Source of the DNA: Ichthyophis bannanicus
Lineage: Eukaryota > Chordata > Amphibia > Gymnophiona > Ichthyophiidae
DNA: 64,000 nucleotides
Assembly (NCBI GenBank): GCA_033557465.1
Contig: CM066031.1
Span: 1,666,006,800 to 1,666,070,799 of the forward strand
Reading direction: 5' to 3'
Made by a program: the position numbers and the translations under genes. This document shows, piece after piece, positions 30,462 through 41,480 of the stretch. The number at the start of each line of letters is the position of its first letter. Within the stretch, counting starts at the first letter, position 1. A model generated the notes under the pieces. The model did no database searches. It worked only from the letters and a program-made list of their open reading frames with translations, and was not told where the DNA came from.

Positions 30462-33400
30462 GGTTTGCAGCTTGTCGTGCTGTGAGGGCTTGCGTGCATC
30501 AGTGATGCTGAGAGCTAAACTATCGGTAGTTTAACTACTGGCAGGGTCTCCCAAGATGGACAGGTCTCAGCTGAGGTGCCAGACGAAGACAAACCACCCA
30601 TCTGGGCAGCAGCAGAATGGGATAGTGTTGACGGCGGAGGATCACATTTCTGTGACAACGGCAACAACACCAAACTCAAACTGCGCAGAAGGAAGGCCCG
30701 GCAATCTACTTCTGTATCTTGCCATGAAAACCCAATGGATAGTTACAACAAAACAAATTGTGCTATGGTGCTGGAAGATGAGACTCCCAGGTCGGAAGGC
30801 ACTCAACTAGCTACTGGGGAAGAGCTGAAGACTTTTCAGAGTAAAGCCAGCATTTATGATGTGGTTGGATCAAAGCCCTCGGGAAGTCTGACTGCTGATG
30901 TAGCTGCGCATGAAATGAGAGTCAGAAGCTGTAAAGATGTCTTACACATTGGAACATGGAACGTACGAAGCATGAACCAAGGGAAGTTGGAGGTGGTCAA
31001 GAATGAAATGGAACGTGTACAACTTGATCTGTTGGGTGTCAGCGAACTGAAATGGACTGGCATCGGGCACTTTGCATCAGATGATCACATGGTCTACTAT
31101 GCTGGAAATGAAAGACAAAGAAGAAATGGTGTTGCATTTATAATAAAGAAGAAACTTGCAAGAACTGTAATGAAATACAATGCAGTCAGCGAACGCTTAA
31201 TCTCTATTCGTCTACGAGGATTGCCTATCAACACAACTATAATTCAAGTATATGCCCCAACAACAGCTGCAGAAGAGAATGAAATTGAAGAGTTCTATGA
31301 ACAAGTACAAGCTGAAATTGACAGAACATGCAAACAGGATATCCTGATAGTCATGGGTGACTGGAACGCAAAAGTTGGCAACAAAGAAGAAGGCAAAGTA
31401 GTTGGAAAATATGGACTTGGCAACAGAAATGAAGCTGGAGAAAGATTGATAGAATTCTGCAAGACCAATGATCTATTCATCTCAAACACCTTCTTCCAGC
31501 AACACAAGCGGCGACTGTACACATGGACTTCACCCAATGGATTGTATAAAAATCAAATTGATTACATCTGTGGAAGTCAACGATGGAAAAGCTCTGTAAC
31601 ATCAACAAAGACAAAACCTGGAGCTGACTGTGGTACAGATCATCAACTACTAGTATGCAAACTCAAGCTAAAGTTGAAAAAGAGCAAACCACTCATGAAT
31701 GCAGCAAAATATGACCTTGAGAATATACCACTGGAATTTAAAGACTGCCTGCAAAATCGATTTGCTGCTTTAGATACAAATGACAGAACTCCGGAAGAGT
31801 TATGGAATGACATCAAGAAGGTTGTGCTGGAAGAAAGCGAGAAGTCTCTACAAAAGGTGAAAAAGCAAAAACGGCCAAAATGGATGACGGAAGAAACTCT
31901 GAAAATTGCCCAGAAACGCAGAGAAGCTAAAGCCAAAGGAGAAAGAAAGACAATCGCAGAACTCAACAGAGATTTCCAACGTGCAGCAAGACAGGACAAG
32001 GAAAAGTACTACAATGACACTTGCAAGGAAATAGAAGCAGAAACTATTAGAGGAAGAACAAGATCGGCTTTCCTAAAGCTGCGAGAGTTAAAGAAAAAGT
32101 TCCAGCCTCGAATTGGAATGTTACAAGATGCTCAAGGTTCTATGTTGAATGATGCTGAGAAGATCAAGAAAAGGTGGAAGGAATATACAGAGTTTTTATA
32201 TGATAAAGATCAAGTGGACCAACAGCCGTTTCAACCTATACCTTATGATCAGGAACCATTGGTGATGAAAGAAGAAGTTGAAGCAGCATTGAAAGCCTTA
32301 TCAAAGAACAAAGCACCAGGCATTGATAGCATTCCCATAGAAGTATTGCAGCAATCTGATGCAGCTGTTACTGTACTTACAAGGCTCTGCCAAGAAATAT
32401 GGACGACAACATCATGGCCAACTGACTGGAAAAGATCTGTGTTTATACCAATACTAAAGAAAGGTGATCCAACTGACTGTGGAAATTATCGCACAATCGC
32501 TCTGATCCCACATGCCAGCAAGATTCTACTGAAGATTATTCAAAAGAGACTACAGCCATACCTAGAACAAGAACTACCTGAAGTGCAAGCAGGGTTCAGG
32601 AAAGGGCGAGGAACGAGAGACATCATTGCGGATGTGAGATGGATCCTTGAAAAGACTAAAGAATACCAAAAGGATATCTATTTGTGCTTTATCGACTATA
32701 GCAAGGCTTTTGACTGTGTAAACCATGAGAAACTCTGGGCCACATTAAGAAGCATGGGTATACCAGAACACCTGATCGTTCTCTTGCGCAATCTGTACAT
32801 TGATCAAGAAGCAATAGTTCGAACGGAACAAGGAGAAACAGAATGGTTTAAAATAAGCAAAGGTGTAAGACAAAGCTGCATACTTTCCCCCTACCTGTTT
32901 AATTTATATGCAGAACAAATCATCAGAGAAGCAGGATTGTATGAAGACAACAGAGGTGTGAAGATTGGTGGAAGACTCATCAACAACCTTCGCTATGCTG
33001 ATGATACCACATTACTGGCAGAAAGTGAAGATGATCTGAAACATTTGCTTCTCACAATCAAAGAACATAGTCTCAAAATGGGCCTGCACCTTAATGTAAA
33101 GAAGACAAAGATCATGACAACTGGCATAATCAACAGGTTCATCGTTGAAGGAGAAGAAATTGAAATCGTGAACAACTTTAACCTACTTGGATCAACTATC
33201 AATAAAGAAGCAACAAGCAGTCAAGAAATCAGACGACGCATTGCTCTTGGCAGAATGGCTATGAAAGACCTAGATAAGATTTTCAAGAGCAGAGATGTCT
33301 CTCTCCATACAAAGATTCGACTTGTTCAAGCCATGGTATTTTCAATAACATCATATGGATGTGAAAGCTGGACAGTGAAAAAGACAGACAGGAAGAAAAT

Positions 33401-33774
33401 TGATGCCTTTGAATTATGGTGCTGGCGGCGAATACTGTGTATACCATGGACTGCCCGAAGAACAAACCAGTCGGTACTAGAGGAGATCAAACCTAAGCTT
33501 TCTTTAGAAGCTCAGATGACAAGACTTCGACTTTCATACTTCGGACACATCATGCGAAGAGAGAGATCATTAGAGAAAGACATCATGCTTGGAAAGATAG
33601 AAGGTCAACGCAAAAGAGGAAGGCCAGCAATGAGATGGATCGCTACAATAACAGCAGCTACGGGTACCAGTCTGTCAACAATGAGCCGCCTGACTGAAGA
33701 CCGAACACAATTTAGGATAGCTATCCAGAGGGTCGCCATGAGTCGACTCCGACTCGACGGCACTTAACAACAAC
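30462..33774 (+). mobile_element. Full-length RTE (BovB-like) LINE
   Basis: ATATCTT at 30455-30461 and 33775-33781 is a likely 7-bp target duplication. Between them is a 3.31-kb element: a 5' leader of about 110 bp or more ending in the 'aggtctcagctgaggtgcca' region, one long open frame, and a very short 3' end after the stop with AACAACAACA. The length fits the BovB/RTE clade, usually about 3.2-3.3 kb. It sits inside an old CR1. It is the only element here with an unbroken full-length protein. Confidence 0.9.
30576..33767 (+). CDS. RTE endonuclease-reverse transcriptase, intact frame
   Basis: 1063 codons. The open frame from 30576 begins at a GTG; the first in-frame ATG is at 30735 (codon 54), so the true start is uncertain. 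APE-type endonuclease: 'GTWNVRS' 126-132, 'SELKW' 156-160, 'GDWNAKVG' 261-268, 'QIDYI' 327-331, and TDH at 354-356. Reverse transcriptase: 'KNKAPGID' 578-585, 'FRKGRGTRD' 674-682, 'FIDYSKAFDC' 705-714, 'YADD' 807-810. C-terminal 'FELWCWRRIL' and 'KRGRPAMRW' follow. It nicks DNA and copies its RNA at the break. One warning: the highly conserved GVRQGC block reads GVRQSC (S at 767), while the truncated copy at 18418 keeps G. Confidence 0.9.
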   Translation: MPDEDKPPIWAAAEWDSVDGGGSHFCDNGNNTKLKLRRRKARQSTSVSCHENPMDSYNKTNCAMVLEDETPRSEGTQLATGEELKTFQSKASIYDVVGSKPSGSLTADVAAHEMRVRSCKDVLHIGTWNVRSMNQGKLEVVKNEMERVQLDLLGVSELKWTGIGHFASDDHMVYYAGNERQRRNGVAFIIKKKLARTVMKYNAVSERLISIRLRGLPINTTIIQVYAPTTAAEENEIEEFYEQVQAEIDRTCKQDILIVMGDWNAKVGNKEEGKVVGKYGLGNRNEAGERLIEFCKTNDLFISNTFFQQHKRRLYTWTSPNGLYKNQIDYICGSQRWKSSVTSTKTKPGADCGTDHQLLVCKLKLKLKKSKPLMNAAKYDLENIPLEFKDCLQNRFAALDTNDRTPEELWNDIKKVVLEESEKSLQKVKKQKRPKWMTEETLKIAQKRREAKAKGERKTIAELNRDFQRAARQDKEKYYNDTCKEIEAETIRGRTRSAFLKLRELKKKFQPRIGMLQDAQGSMLNDAEKIKKRWKEYTEFLYDKDQVDQQPFQPIPYDQEPLVMKEEVEAALKALSKNKAPGIDSIPIEVLQQSDAAVTVLTRLCQEIWTTTSWPTDWKRSVFIPILKKGDPTDCGNYRTIALIPHASKILLKIIQKRLQPYLEQELPEVQAGFRKGRGTRDIIADVRWILEKTKEYQKDIYLCFIDYSKAFDCVNHEKLWATLRSMGIPEHLIVLLRNLYIDQEAIVRTEQGETEWFKISKGVRQSCILSPYLFNLYAEQIIREAGLYEDNRGVKIGGRLINNLRYADDTTLLAESEDDLKHLLLTIKEHSLKMGLHLNVKKTKIMTTGIINRFIVEGEEIEIVNNFNLLGSTINKEATSSQEIRRRIALGRMAMKDLDKIFKSRDVSLHTKIRLVQAMVFSITSYGCESWTVKKTDRKKIDAFELWCWRRILCIPWTARRTNQSVLEEIKPKLSLEAQMTRLRLSYFGHIMRRERSLEKDIMLGKIEGQRKRGRPAMRWIATITAATGTSLSTMSRLTEDRTQFRIAIQRVAMSRLRLDGT

Positions 33775-33781
33775 ATATCTT

Positions 33782-34470
33782 AACATCTGCAGAATATGAA
33801 CAGAAAGGCGCCATATACTCTGTGAGTCAAAGAAATTTTAACATTTCACAGATCAATTCTGGTAAAAGGGCAGAAATCCAAGATGCTCTATACAATATGA
33901 AGGGAAGAGGTTGAGGTGCATGGACAAGAAGAGAGACCCTAGAGTTACGTATAGTGCCTGAAAATCTCAGGGTTGTGAAACAATGTGACAAGACAGCAGC
34001 CAAAGTAGAAGGATGCTAAACTGCATAAAGAGAGAGGCATAACCAACAGAAAGGAGGAGGTGATAATGCCCTGTACAGGCTGTTAGTGAAGCCTCATCTC
34101 GAATACTGTGTTCAATTTTCAAGACCATATCTGACTAAGGATATAAAAAAACTTAAAGCTGTTCAGAGGAAAGTGACCGAAATGGTATGGGGTATTTACC
34201 AAAAGAGATATGAGAAAAGACCTGAAGACCTGCATATGTATACCCTAGTCAGGGAAGATATGAGGCAGATGTTTAAATACTTGAAAGATATTAGTGAACA
34301 AACAATCCTTTTTCAAAAAAGGGGAAGATGTAAACCTAGACGACATGAGGTGAAACAGCAAGGATGTAGACCCAAAGCAAATTAAGGAAATGTTTCTTCA
34401 TAGAAAAGGTGTTAAATTCCTGGAATGCCCCTCAAAAGGCAATGATGGATTAAGTGTGATAAACACAAAG
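33782..34470 (+). pseudogene. CR1 C-terminal region
   Basis: 'VVKQCDKTAAKVEGC' (about 33972) and '[20 protein letters not shown]' with 'DIKKLKAVQRKVTEMVW' (34080-34190) match the thumb and C-terminus seen in the CR1 at 60960-61967. 'MRQMFKYLKDIS' then replaces the usual '[10 protein letters not shown]'. It is the continuation of the CR1 interrupted by the RTE. Confidence 0.75.
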
Positions 34471-34473
34471 GGG

Positions 34474-35360
34474 GGTCATGATAAAGGGCTTAGTTGTGAT
34501 TTAGGACGCCTAAAGATGTGCACGTGGATGTCGAAATCACAGAGACATCTTTGAAGCCATTGCACAAATGATGTTTACAGATGTCTCCGGTGCAGGGACG
34601 TCCAAGTAGCCAAGGGGGTATGCTGTAGAGGCATGTCTGGGGAAGTGCAATGGACTTACATGTCTCCATTCAATTTTAGGAAAGACAGGGATGTCTGCAG
34701 GCACAAACAGGCATCATGAAAGTGGAGTGGTAGCCTGCCTTCTGAAATCGTGTCCTCTCCATCCTGAAAGATGAACGTTCCAGTAACTGGTTCTGGAGAC
34801 AAGCCTCACGCAGATAGCAAAGCTGGGTATATGCACAGGGGTGGGCCATTTTACAAATATGGGCATCCCCAAAGGGCACGCCTACAGAACCGGGTACTTG
34901 AACACCCCAACCTGGATAGGTCAGAAGGGAGCATCTATGTTATGAGACTAGCACATCCTGCCCTGCTATTTCAGATATTCAGATGTTTGGCGACAAGTTT
35001 GCAGTATGTGTTTGCTTGTTCTTCCACTTGTAAGCATTGCAGCCATGAAATGTGCACTTTTTTTACACCTTATTCTTGGTCAGGAGCAGGTATAAGCCTG
35101 ATACGCTGGTGCCATTCTGAAATCACACCTCAATGTGAAACTTCCTTGCTCTGTCAAGGGCATGCTTCTTGCATGCCACCATGCTACCTGGACGTTCTCG
35201 CACCGGGGGCGTCTAAATACCCTCCTTTCTATAATGGCTCTGGGGACATCTCTTTGATTTGCACATCTAAGTGGCCGTTTTCAGACAGCCAACTCTTGAA
35301 TAGAGCTTCTAAAAGCCCCCATTGTAAAACTGCCAACATTTACATGGATACCCACCACAT
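34474..35360. repeat. DNA-element remnant, family 'gatgtccaa/ttctaaaa'
   Basis: Shares words with 47515-48150 and 51440-51722: 'caggagcaggtataagcctg', 'gccattctgaaatcaca', 'acgttctcgcaccgggg', 'gcttctaaaagccccca'. I take it as a decayed non-autonomous DNA transposon. The long plus-strand frame across it (34771-35439) has no recognisable domain. Confidence 0.5.
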
Positions 35361-35580
35361 CTACTTATGTACATACCACAATCTCTTTATAAAACATATA
35401 TTTTTTTATTTTAGAATGTGTGTACCCTTTAAAAGATGATGGCCCCAGGATGTGAGCTACAAGTAGAAATTCTGGTACAACAGTTTAGTAAATCCTACGG
35501 CATTTTTTGCTGCCATAAAGGTACTTCTAATGCCATTTTATCACAGCTTAGTTAAAGGGCCCCTAAATGCTGTACCTCAG

Positions 35581-35830
35581 TGTTTCTCAAGCTGTCCTTG
35601 GATTTCCTCTTAGCCAGTCTGGTTTTCCGGGTATCCATGATGAATATTCATGAGAGAGATTGGCATGCAGTGCAATGAAGGTAGTGCCTGCAAAACTCTC
35701 TCATGCATATTCATTTTGGATATCCTGAAAACCAGACTGGCTAGTGGTGCTGCCAGTGTGGATAGAAGTAAATGGGCAGACTGGATGGGCTGGATGGCTT
35801 TCTTCTACCATCATCTACTATGTTATTATG
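35581..35830. mobile_element. hAT-type MITE joined to a LINE 3' tail
   Basis: 35581-35750 has 'cagtgtttctcaagctgtcc', 'gaatattcatgagagagatt' and inverted 'tcctgaaaaccagactggct', the MITE family of 26334. It is cut short on the right, and 35757-35830 is a LINE tail in reverse ('catcatctactatgttatta', compare 'acatagtaacatagtaac' at 41829). Confidence 0.6.
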
Positions 35831-36490
35831 AGGGTAATTTTAGAAGCCTTATTCGCAATTTCCACCTGTAAAATAAAAATTTATTCATGGAAATGGCATC
35901 CACGTATAAATGGCAATTTTAGAAAGGGCTGAATTTATACATACATGTGCTTACTACATTGAAAGTGCAAGACAGCATGCAAGGCATGGTTAGGGAGTGG
36001 GTGACATGGGTCAAAAATCTGCATGTGTTTTTACCATTTCATATAGGAACACGTATGACTGCAGTTATCTACATTGGAATTTATACCTGCTCCCCGACGC
36101 ATATAGGTTTTTTTTAAAGTGCTGGTTTCAGCAAACCCTTTACAGGAGGGATTAAGGGGGTTGTCCTTCTTAACCCCCCATTGTTTATTTCTCCCTCCAA
36201 ATTGAAATTAAATAATGATAATGACATCTATAGTTAATTGATGGTATTTCTGCATGTCGATATGCAAAATGGACGACAAACACCTGTAATTGCCGGCACT
36301 TGCACGTGGAAGTTGACAAGTTTCTCCCCTTCATTTTTCTCACTTGTAGATTTGCAAAATGAGTCTACTGGATCCACATATCACAAATGCATATGTACTT
36401 CTGCATTTGTTTTAGAACAGGCTCCAAGTTCAGCAGAGTCTTTTCTAAAGTACTGCCAGAACTCTGCACGTCTCAGCCTCGCCGTCTCCA
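35831..36490 (+). mobile_element. Non-autonomous DNA element, copy 1 of an inverted pair
   Basis: Starts 'gagggtaattttagaagcct' and continues 'ttcgcaatttccac', 'aaatggcaattttagaaagg', 'ggattaagggggtt', 'tcttttctaaagtactgcca'. The same words in the same order are found on the minus strand at 52742-52125. No protein recognised. The family is unnamed by me. Confidence 0.65.
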
Positions 36491-37959
36491 TCCAATCTCC
36501 ATGTACTATATGTCTTTATGTTACATAATGGAGGTGTATCCAATGAGCCACAGACATCTGGTAACACTGCTCATAAATGAAAAGGAAATAGCAGCAGGGT
36601 TTACCAATCTTTTTCTCAATCCCCGGGTACTAAGAAAGGAACCATTTCTGGGATTTCTCTCCGTTCTTCTTCCCTTACTAAACAGTAAGTGCTGTCTAGA
36701 GTCTTCATGCACTACTTGAAAGTTGCCATGAGTCAGAGATGCTGCTGATTTTAAGACCATGTTTTCCATTGTATACAGCGGAACCAAATTTTCTGAAATT
36801 ATACCTCCAGCTGCCCAGTCTTACTTCCCACCAACAACTCTGTGCTTGACTTACCTTGGACCTTTCTCAAGTGCCTAATTAAGGATACAATGCCACAGTA
36901 TACCTCCTTCCCACTTCTACATGCTGCAAACGATTCCAGCTAAAAGCAAACAAAAAATGTTGCCATACAAGTGATGTTTCCGTACTGCTGTTGAGACTGT
37001 AATACTAATTACATAGAAGCATCACTTCACAATCTTCTCCATACCATTTGTGCTTCTCATAGTTCTACAGTCATATCTTGGTTTGTGTTGTTCAGTATTG
37101 ACATTTTAGAACCATAATGATGTATCCACAGGAGGTCATTCCAGAACATGAATAAGTCCTTTTGAACCGTATTCTGAAACCCCGCGGTCCTGCATCTACG
37201 TGGCGCTAGCACAGGGATCTCAGAACATGGATGGAACAGGGTAGAATGGGGGCAGCATCGGAGAGTTTTAAGCATATTCAGGAGAGACCCATGTATGTCT
37301 TCAGTGTTTCCCACAGACGTCCATGATATTCCTTCAGAAACATGTAATAAAGGCAGGAGAGAAAAATTTCTGCTCTGCTCAAAGCATCCCATATTGAAAA
37401 ATGGTTGTGACAAGTGTGCTATGAACTGTTGTGTCTGCAGTCTGGAGGGACACAAGATGCAGGTGTAAAGAAAAGAAAGCAGAGGTGAGGGAAGGTTGTA
37501 AGGTATAGAAACAATATCAAACACCCCTACAGAAACATTGAGAGGAGTGTGTTTATTCTGGCTATGTTGATATCTGCTGTCTGTGCCAATGGAGCTATTG
37601 TAGGGTTCCCTAGCATGTCCTATGTTCTGGAAAATGGGACTGTTGATGTAGGGCTAGTATGTGACTGAGCATGGAAAAGAGTTAGTTTGAGTGAGAAAGG
37701 CAGATCAGATTTGCAGTCCTGGGACACCATGCTATTATGTCATACCAGCAGTTGTTTATAGGTGCAGGGGATCATTTTGGCAGAAGTATGTTTAATGTGA
37801 GTGCAAGCGAGAGTGTGTTTGCGTGTGGTGTGAGGGTTGCTGCAATTCTGGGGGACCATGAATGCCTGACCAGTACCTGGACCATAGGGACGACCCCTGC
37901 GTCACCAGGTGCCAGTGTGATGGGGTCAGAAAACTCAGCAAAAGTGCTCTGTAGCAAAA
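36491..37959. other. Unassigned DNA
   Basis: No gene recognised. A 155-codon minus-strand frame (37057-37524) has no motif and no codon pattern that persuades me. The segment may hold old, unrecognisable repeats or unique DNA. Confidence 0.4.
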
Positions 37960-38195
37960 TGTGAAGACATATCCCTGTCAGGAATAAGGGACCAGTAAAA
38001 TAAAACGCCAAAAATGGGCTCAAAACATCAACGTGCCCTACAGTAAAGTGCTCCCTTCTTTTAGGCTTCAGCTATGAGATATGTAACTTATGCGTAAAAG
38101 TAGGCAGCACTTTAGACCAGGGCAAGAATGTTCTGCCCTATTTTTGGCGTTTTGTTTCACTGGTCCTCTATTCTTGACAGTGATATGTTTTCACA
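37960..38195. repeat. Foldback with 60-bp arms
   Basis: 37960-38019 (from 'tgtgaagacatatccctgtc' to 'aacgccaaaaatgggc') is repeated in inverted orientation at 38135-38195 ('gccctatttttggcgttttg' to 'gatatgttttcac') with about 85-90 percent identity and a 115-base spacer. It resembles a foldback DNA element; ends are not resolved. Confidence 0.8.
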
Positions 38196-38444
38196 GTTTG
38201 CTTATTCCTTCTGGTCCATAATTAGCATTGTACAGACTGCTTTCAGAGATGCCCAATGCACGATTAGCTGAGGAGTTCTTCTACTGCCATGCATACTCTG
38301 ATGGCGACTATGTCAGGACAAACAGATCACGTTAGACTAGCTCTTATTCTATCAATGACGGCACTGAGCTTACTTTGCAGCGTTCTGCACATCCAACAGA
38401 CTAGTAGATTTAGGGGGATGTTTACTAAAGTGCGGTAATCGTGA

Positions 38445-38538
38445 TTAACGCGCGTAAAGTACGTTTAACGATCGTTAGCACGTCCGAACGCGCGTTCTGA
38501 CGTGCTAACGATCGTTAAACATACTTTACGCGCGTTAA
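38445..38538. repeat. Subterminal 40-bp-arm hairpin, CpG-rich
   Basis: 38445-38484 pairs with 38499-38538 at 39 of 40 bases across a 14-base loop. The arms carry 'ttaacgcgcgtaaagta' and 'taacgatcgttagcacgtc'. It starts only about 32 bp inside the left end of the Harbinger-like element and has no equivalent at the right end. Confidence 0.9.
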
Positions 38539-39209
38539 CCGCAGTTAACGATCGTAAACCACCGCGGCACGTTAAAACAGCGCAGAAGGTGGAGAGTGGG
38601 CGGAGAGAAGGGGTCAATGGGCGGAGAGTGGGCGGGGAGAGGCTCCCCTCATACTAACGCGCTGAATTTCTGAGCTCAATTCCAACGCGAATGAAAACCT
38701 GTCGTTAAAGGCATTTAAAGGGAAGAGAAACCATTTCCGTCAGCAATGTACAGCAAAACCGGGGAAACCCACAAAACGTGAGCAGTGTGATACATGTGCA
38801 CAGAACAAAATTTCACATAAAACCTTAAGAATGACCACAAGAAACATTTTAAAAAGCATAATTCAGCTGGGCAACAGTGATAGCAATGGGTAACAAGGAA
38901 GAACACTCCCTGGAAAGCACCAAATAAAAAAGAGATGATGTGTGGAAGGGTCTACGCTCCGCAGACCCTTTCAAAGATCATTTCATTGTAATGGAGCTGT
39001 CCTGGGAGTGTTGTGTAATGTTGCCCAATGATATCATTGTTGCCCAGCTTGGTTATGGGTGTGTGCCCCTTTTCTGAGGTCTTTTCTGAGGTTTATGTGC
39101 ACCTTTGTCTGCATACAAGGTAAATGAGGCCACAGTAAACCTGTTGCAGAGCAGGGTTTCTGACTCGTCAGGCCGGTTTAACTAACTCCAGGGACTGCAC
39201 TGTCTCTGT

Positions 39210-39295
39210 GGCCACAGTGTGGTGCAACAGACACAGCCAGTGCCTATAAAACCAGAGGGTCACAGGTTCAAATCCCAGCTGGGGCCCCTTCCAAC
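39210..39295 (+). other. tRNA-like stretch
   Basis: 'gtctctgtggcc' near 39209 and 'cacaggttcaaatcccagct' near 39260 resemble the start and the B box/T-arm of a tRNA. The D-arm and anticodon arm do not fold convincingly. It is more likely a tRNA-derived SINE scrap than a gene. Confidence 0.4.
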
Positions 39296-40925
39296 CCAGT
39301 ACCCATAGTTTTACCCACCACTAAACAGTGATAGTAAAGACACTCCTTTATTGCAGAGAACATACGCATGGCCTATATTTTACTACACCAAACACAGACA
39401 CCAGAAACAGGCACATTACCTAAAGCAGAGTCCCGCAAATGCAGTCCTGGAGGGCCCCACACCATTCCGGCTTCATGCTGCCTCTAATAAAGATGCCTGT
39501 GCTGCATAGCTATGCACCACCCCCATGGTATGCAGATGTAGCTCATGCATATTTATGAGGGACAGCATGAAAACCCGAACAGTGTTTGGAACACCAGGAC
39601 TGGAGTTGGGGAACTCTGCCGTAAAGCAGCAGCCAACAGGGCCACACACCTACCCACAGGCCCCATTGGCCAATGCCTCCCAATACTAGCAGTTGCATAC
39701 CTTAGCAATGCCACCCTACACCTGGGTATATGGTACAGAGCTATCAAACGTTCCCTATGATAACTGGCAGATATCAATTCCTACGTTAAGCACATTTTGC
39801 TCATTGAGCTCCACCATAACAATCATTCTGATGTCTGCGGTATGTGCTGCAGGTCTGGTCTCTGACAGTGTTCACCACCCTGGGGAGTGACCCCCCAACA
39901 GTCTTGTGTACCATATCCATGCCTGTACTATGCCCAGGACTGGTGTGGTGGGTATGGCTGCTGACCACCTCTATAGTAGCACAATGCTGGCATAGGTGTG
40001 GGGGTGGCTGTCTGTCTATCCAGTGTGTGGTGGCTGCAAACACCTTCCACAGCCCACACTGCCAGCAATGTTGCCAGTATTGGGCTGCCAATGTGCATAA
40101 TGAGGAGCAAGGTACCATGGGTATAGGCCGGACAGGGTGGATCTGCACAGGGCATAGGGCAGTGACAGGCACATTGTGGTGCCCGGCCTCCACCTACACA
40201 GACAGGGTGACCTCAGTATATCCTGCTGAGAGATCACTCTCACCCTGACTGTGCAGTGACCACAGCATGGCTAGGCACTCCCATAGTGCTATCTAGTATT
40301 TGTCTCATGTAATAAATATGGGTTTCCTTTTGGGGCCCAGTCACTGATGTATCTGCTTGCTGTGTATGCTGACATCCCAGTTCTGGGTGCAGGCATCTCC
40401 ACTGGGCACTAGCAGACTGTTTGCAGCTGGTAGGTGTTGTGATGGAGTGGCTTGCAGGGTGCAGTGGCTGATGGCTTGCACCAGGGGAATATCAGATAGT
40501 GGTGGGGTGCAGCATACCATATCCAGGCCTAATGTCTGTTTGCTATTATGTTATGGCTGTGTACAGAGCTGCATTGACTGCCCTGTAGGATGTCTGTTCC
40601 TCAGCAGGACTAGGGTTAATGTTCCCCTCTACTGCCACCTTTGCAGGGAGGTAGACTGTGGATCTTTTGATGGGAGACCCTGTTTGCCACCCTCAGCCCT
40701 GGGGGAGGGGAGTGGTGGTGGTGCATGGGGGCTGCACCTGACTGAAACAGACAGAGATGTCCAAGGTGGTAACACTGCTTTGGACCTGTGCCATGGTCTC
40801 TTTCAGCCATGGACGGTGCTGTGGACCTGGTGCTGGGCGCCTCACTGCGCCCTCAGGGTGAGCACAGTACCCGCACAATGTGACGGTGTGTAGCTACTCT
40901 GTGCCAGTACAACACACGGTCAGTA

Positions 40926-41002
40926 CCCCCTACCAGGCCGAGGTGCTGTGGGGGTGCACATGGTCACTTCCCCCTACCAGGCCGAGGTGCTGTGGGGGTG
41001 CA
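40926..41002. repeat. Tandem duplication, 44-bp period
   Basis: 'ccccctaccaggccgaggtg' begins at 40926 and at 40970, and the match continues for 33 bases. The remaining 11 bases differ. It lies within the Harbinger-like element. Confidence 0.85.
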
Positions 41003-41404
41003 TTCCCCATGGTGTGTATCTGTGGATAGCTGATTTGCATGTGCAGTGCATCATGGGTGTGACTGGCACAATCCAACCCTGTGAAACCCCAGCACCTGCT
41101 CACAGGCTCTGATAAACCATAGGCCATCACACGTACATCTGCTAGCATAATGCATAGGTGCAAGACACCCTACAGAGTCTGTAATATAAGATGCCCACAC
41201 TGGTAAAAACACATGTACCCACGCACGATTGTACGCGCGCAGCTACGCACGTACCAATGCACGCAACCTCGCACGCACCAACGTACGTGGCTAGGCACAC
41301 TCCGAGGGTGTTTTTCTGACACCAATACTCAGCGTAACGAAAAACATGCCTCTTCTTTCCCTTTGTAATGTACAGGGTGATGCCTGGGACAGCCTTCTGC
41401 GTTA

Positions 41405-41480
41405 GGCACACTGGGGACTCAAACCCATGCTGCCTGTAACAGCGGTCAGTACCGTAACCATTGTGCTACAGCTCTGTTTC
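41405..41480 (-). other. tRNA-like stretch, Asn-like
   Basis: In reverse complement there is an A-box-like 'tgtagcacaatggttacgg', an anticodon-like 'ctgttac', and a good B box 'gggtttgagtccccag'. Acceptor arms do not pair well. Probably a tRNA-derived repeat or pseudogene inside the Harbinger-like element. Confidence 0.45.

Larger units (their letters stand above)
27395..34470 (+). mobile_element. CR1 LINE, plus strand, split by nested insertions
   Basis: CR1 pieces appear in the right order on the plus strand: endonuclease (27395-27697), linker (27720-28317), reverse transcriptase (29195-29880) and the C-terminal end (about 33782-34385) with its 3' part. Between them lie a hairpin-rich segment (28336-28919), an RTE 3' fragment (28990-29190), an AT-rich stretch (about 30000-30400) and a full-length RTE (30462-33774). 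The pieces are heavily mutated, so the host CR1 is much older than the RTE. Confidence 0.75.

Noticed and set aside
31295..33465. Antisense frames of 60-118 codons across the RTE (and the same at 18720-20542)
   Set aside because: They are shadows of the RTE coding strand and appear identically in both copies.
34771..35439. 222-codon plus-strand frame
   Set aside because: It spans a repeat remnant that recurs at 47515 and 51440 without a preserved frame, and shows no motif.
37057..37524. 155-codon minus-strand frame
   Set aside because: No recognisable motif, no splice context I trust, and no second example in the window.
39844..40893. Frames of 134 and 178 codons inside the Harbinger-like element as a possible transposase
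   Set aside because: No DDE-type or Myb/SANT-like motif can be seen, and similarly long frames occur on the other strand.
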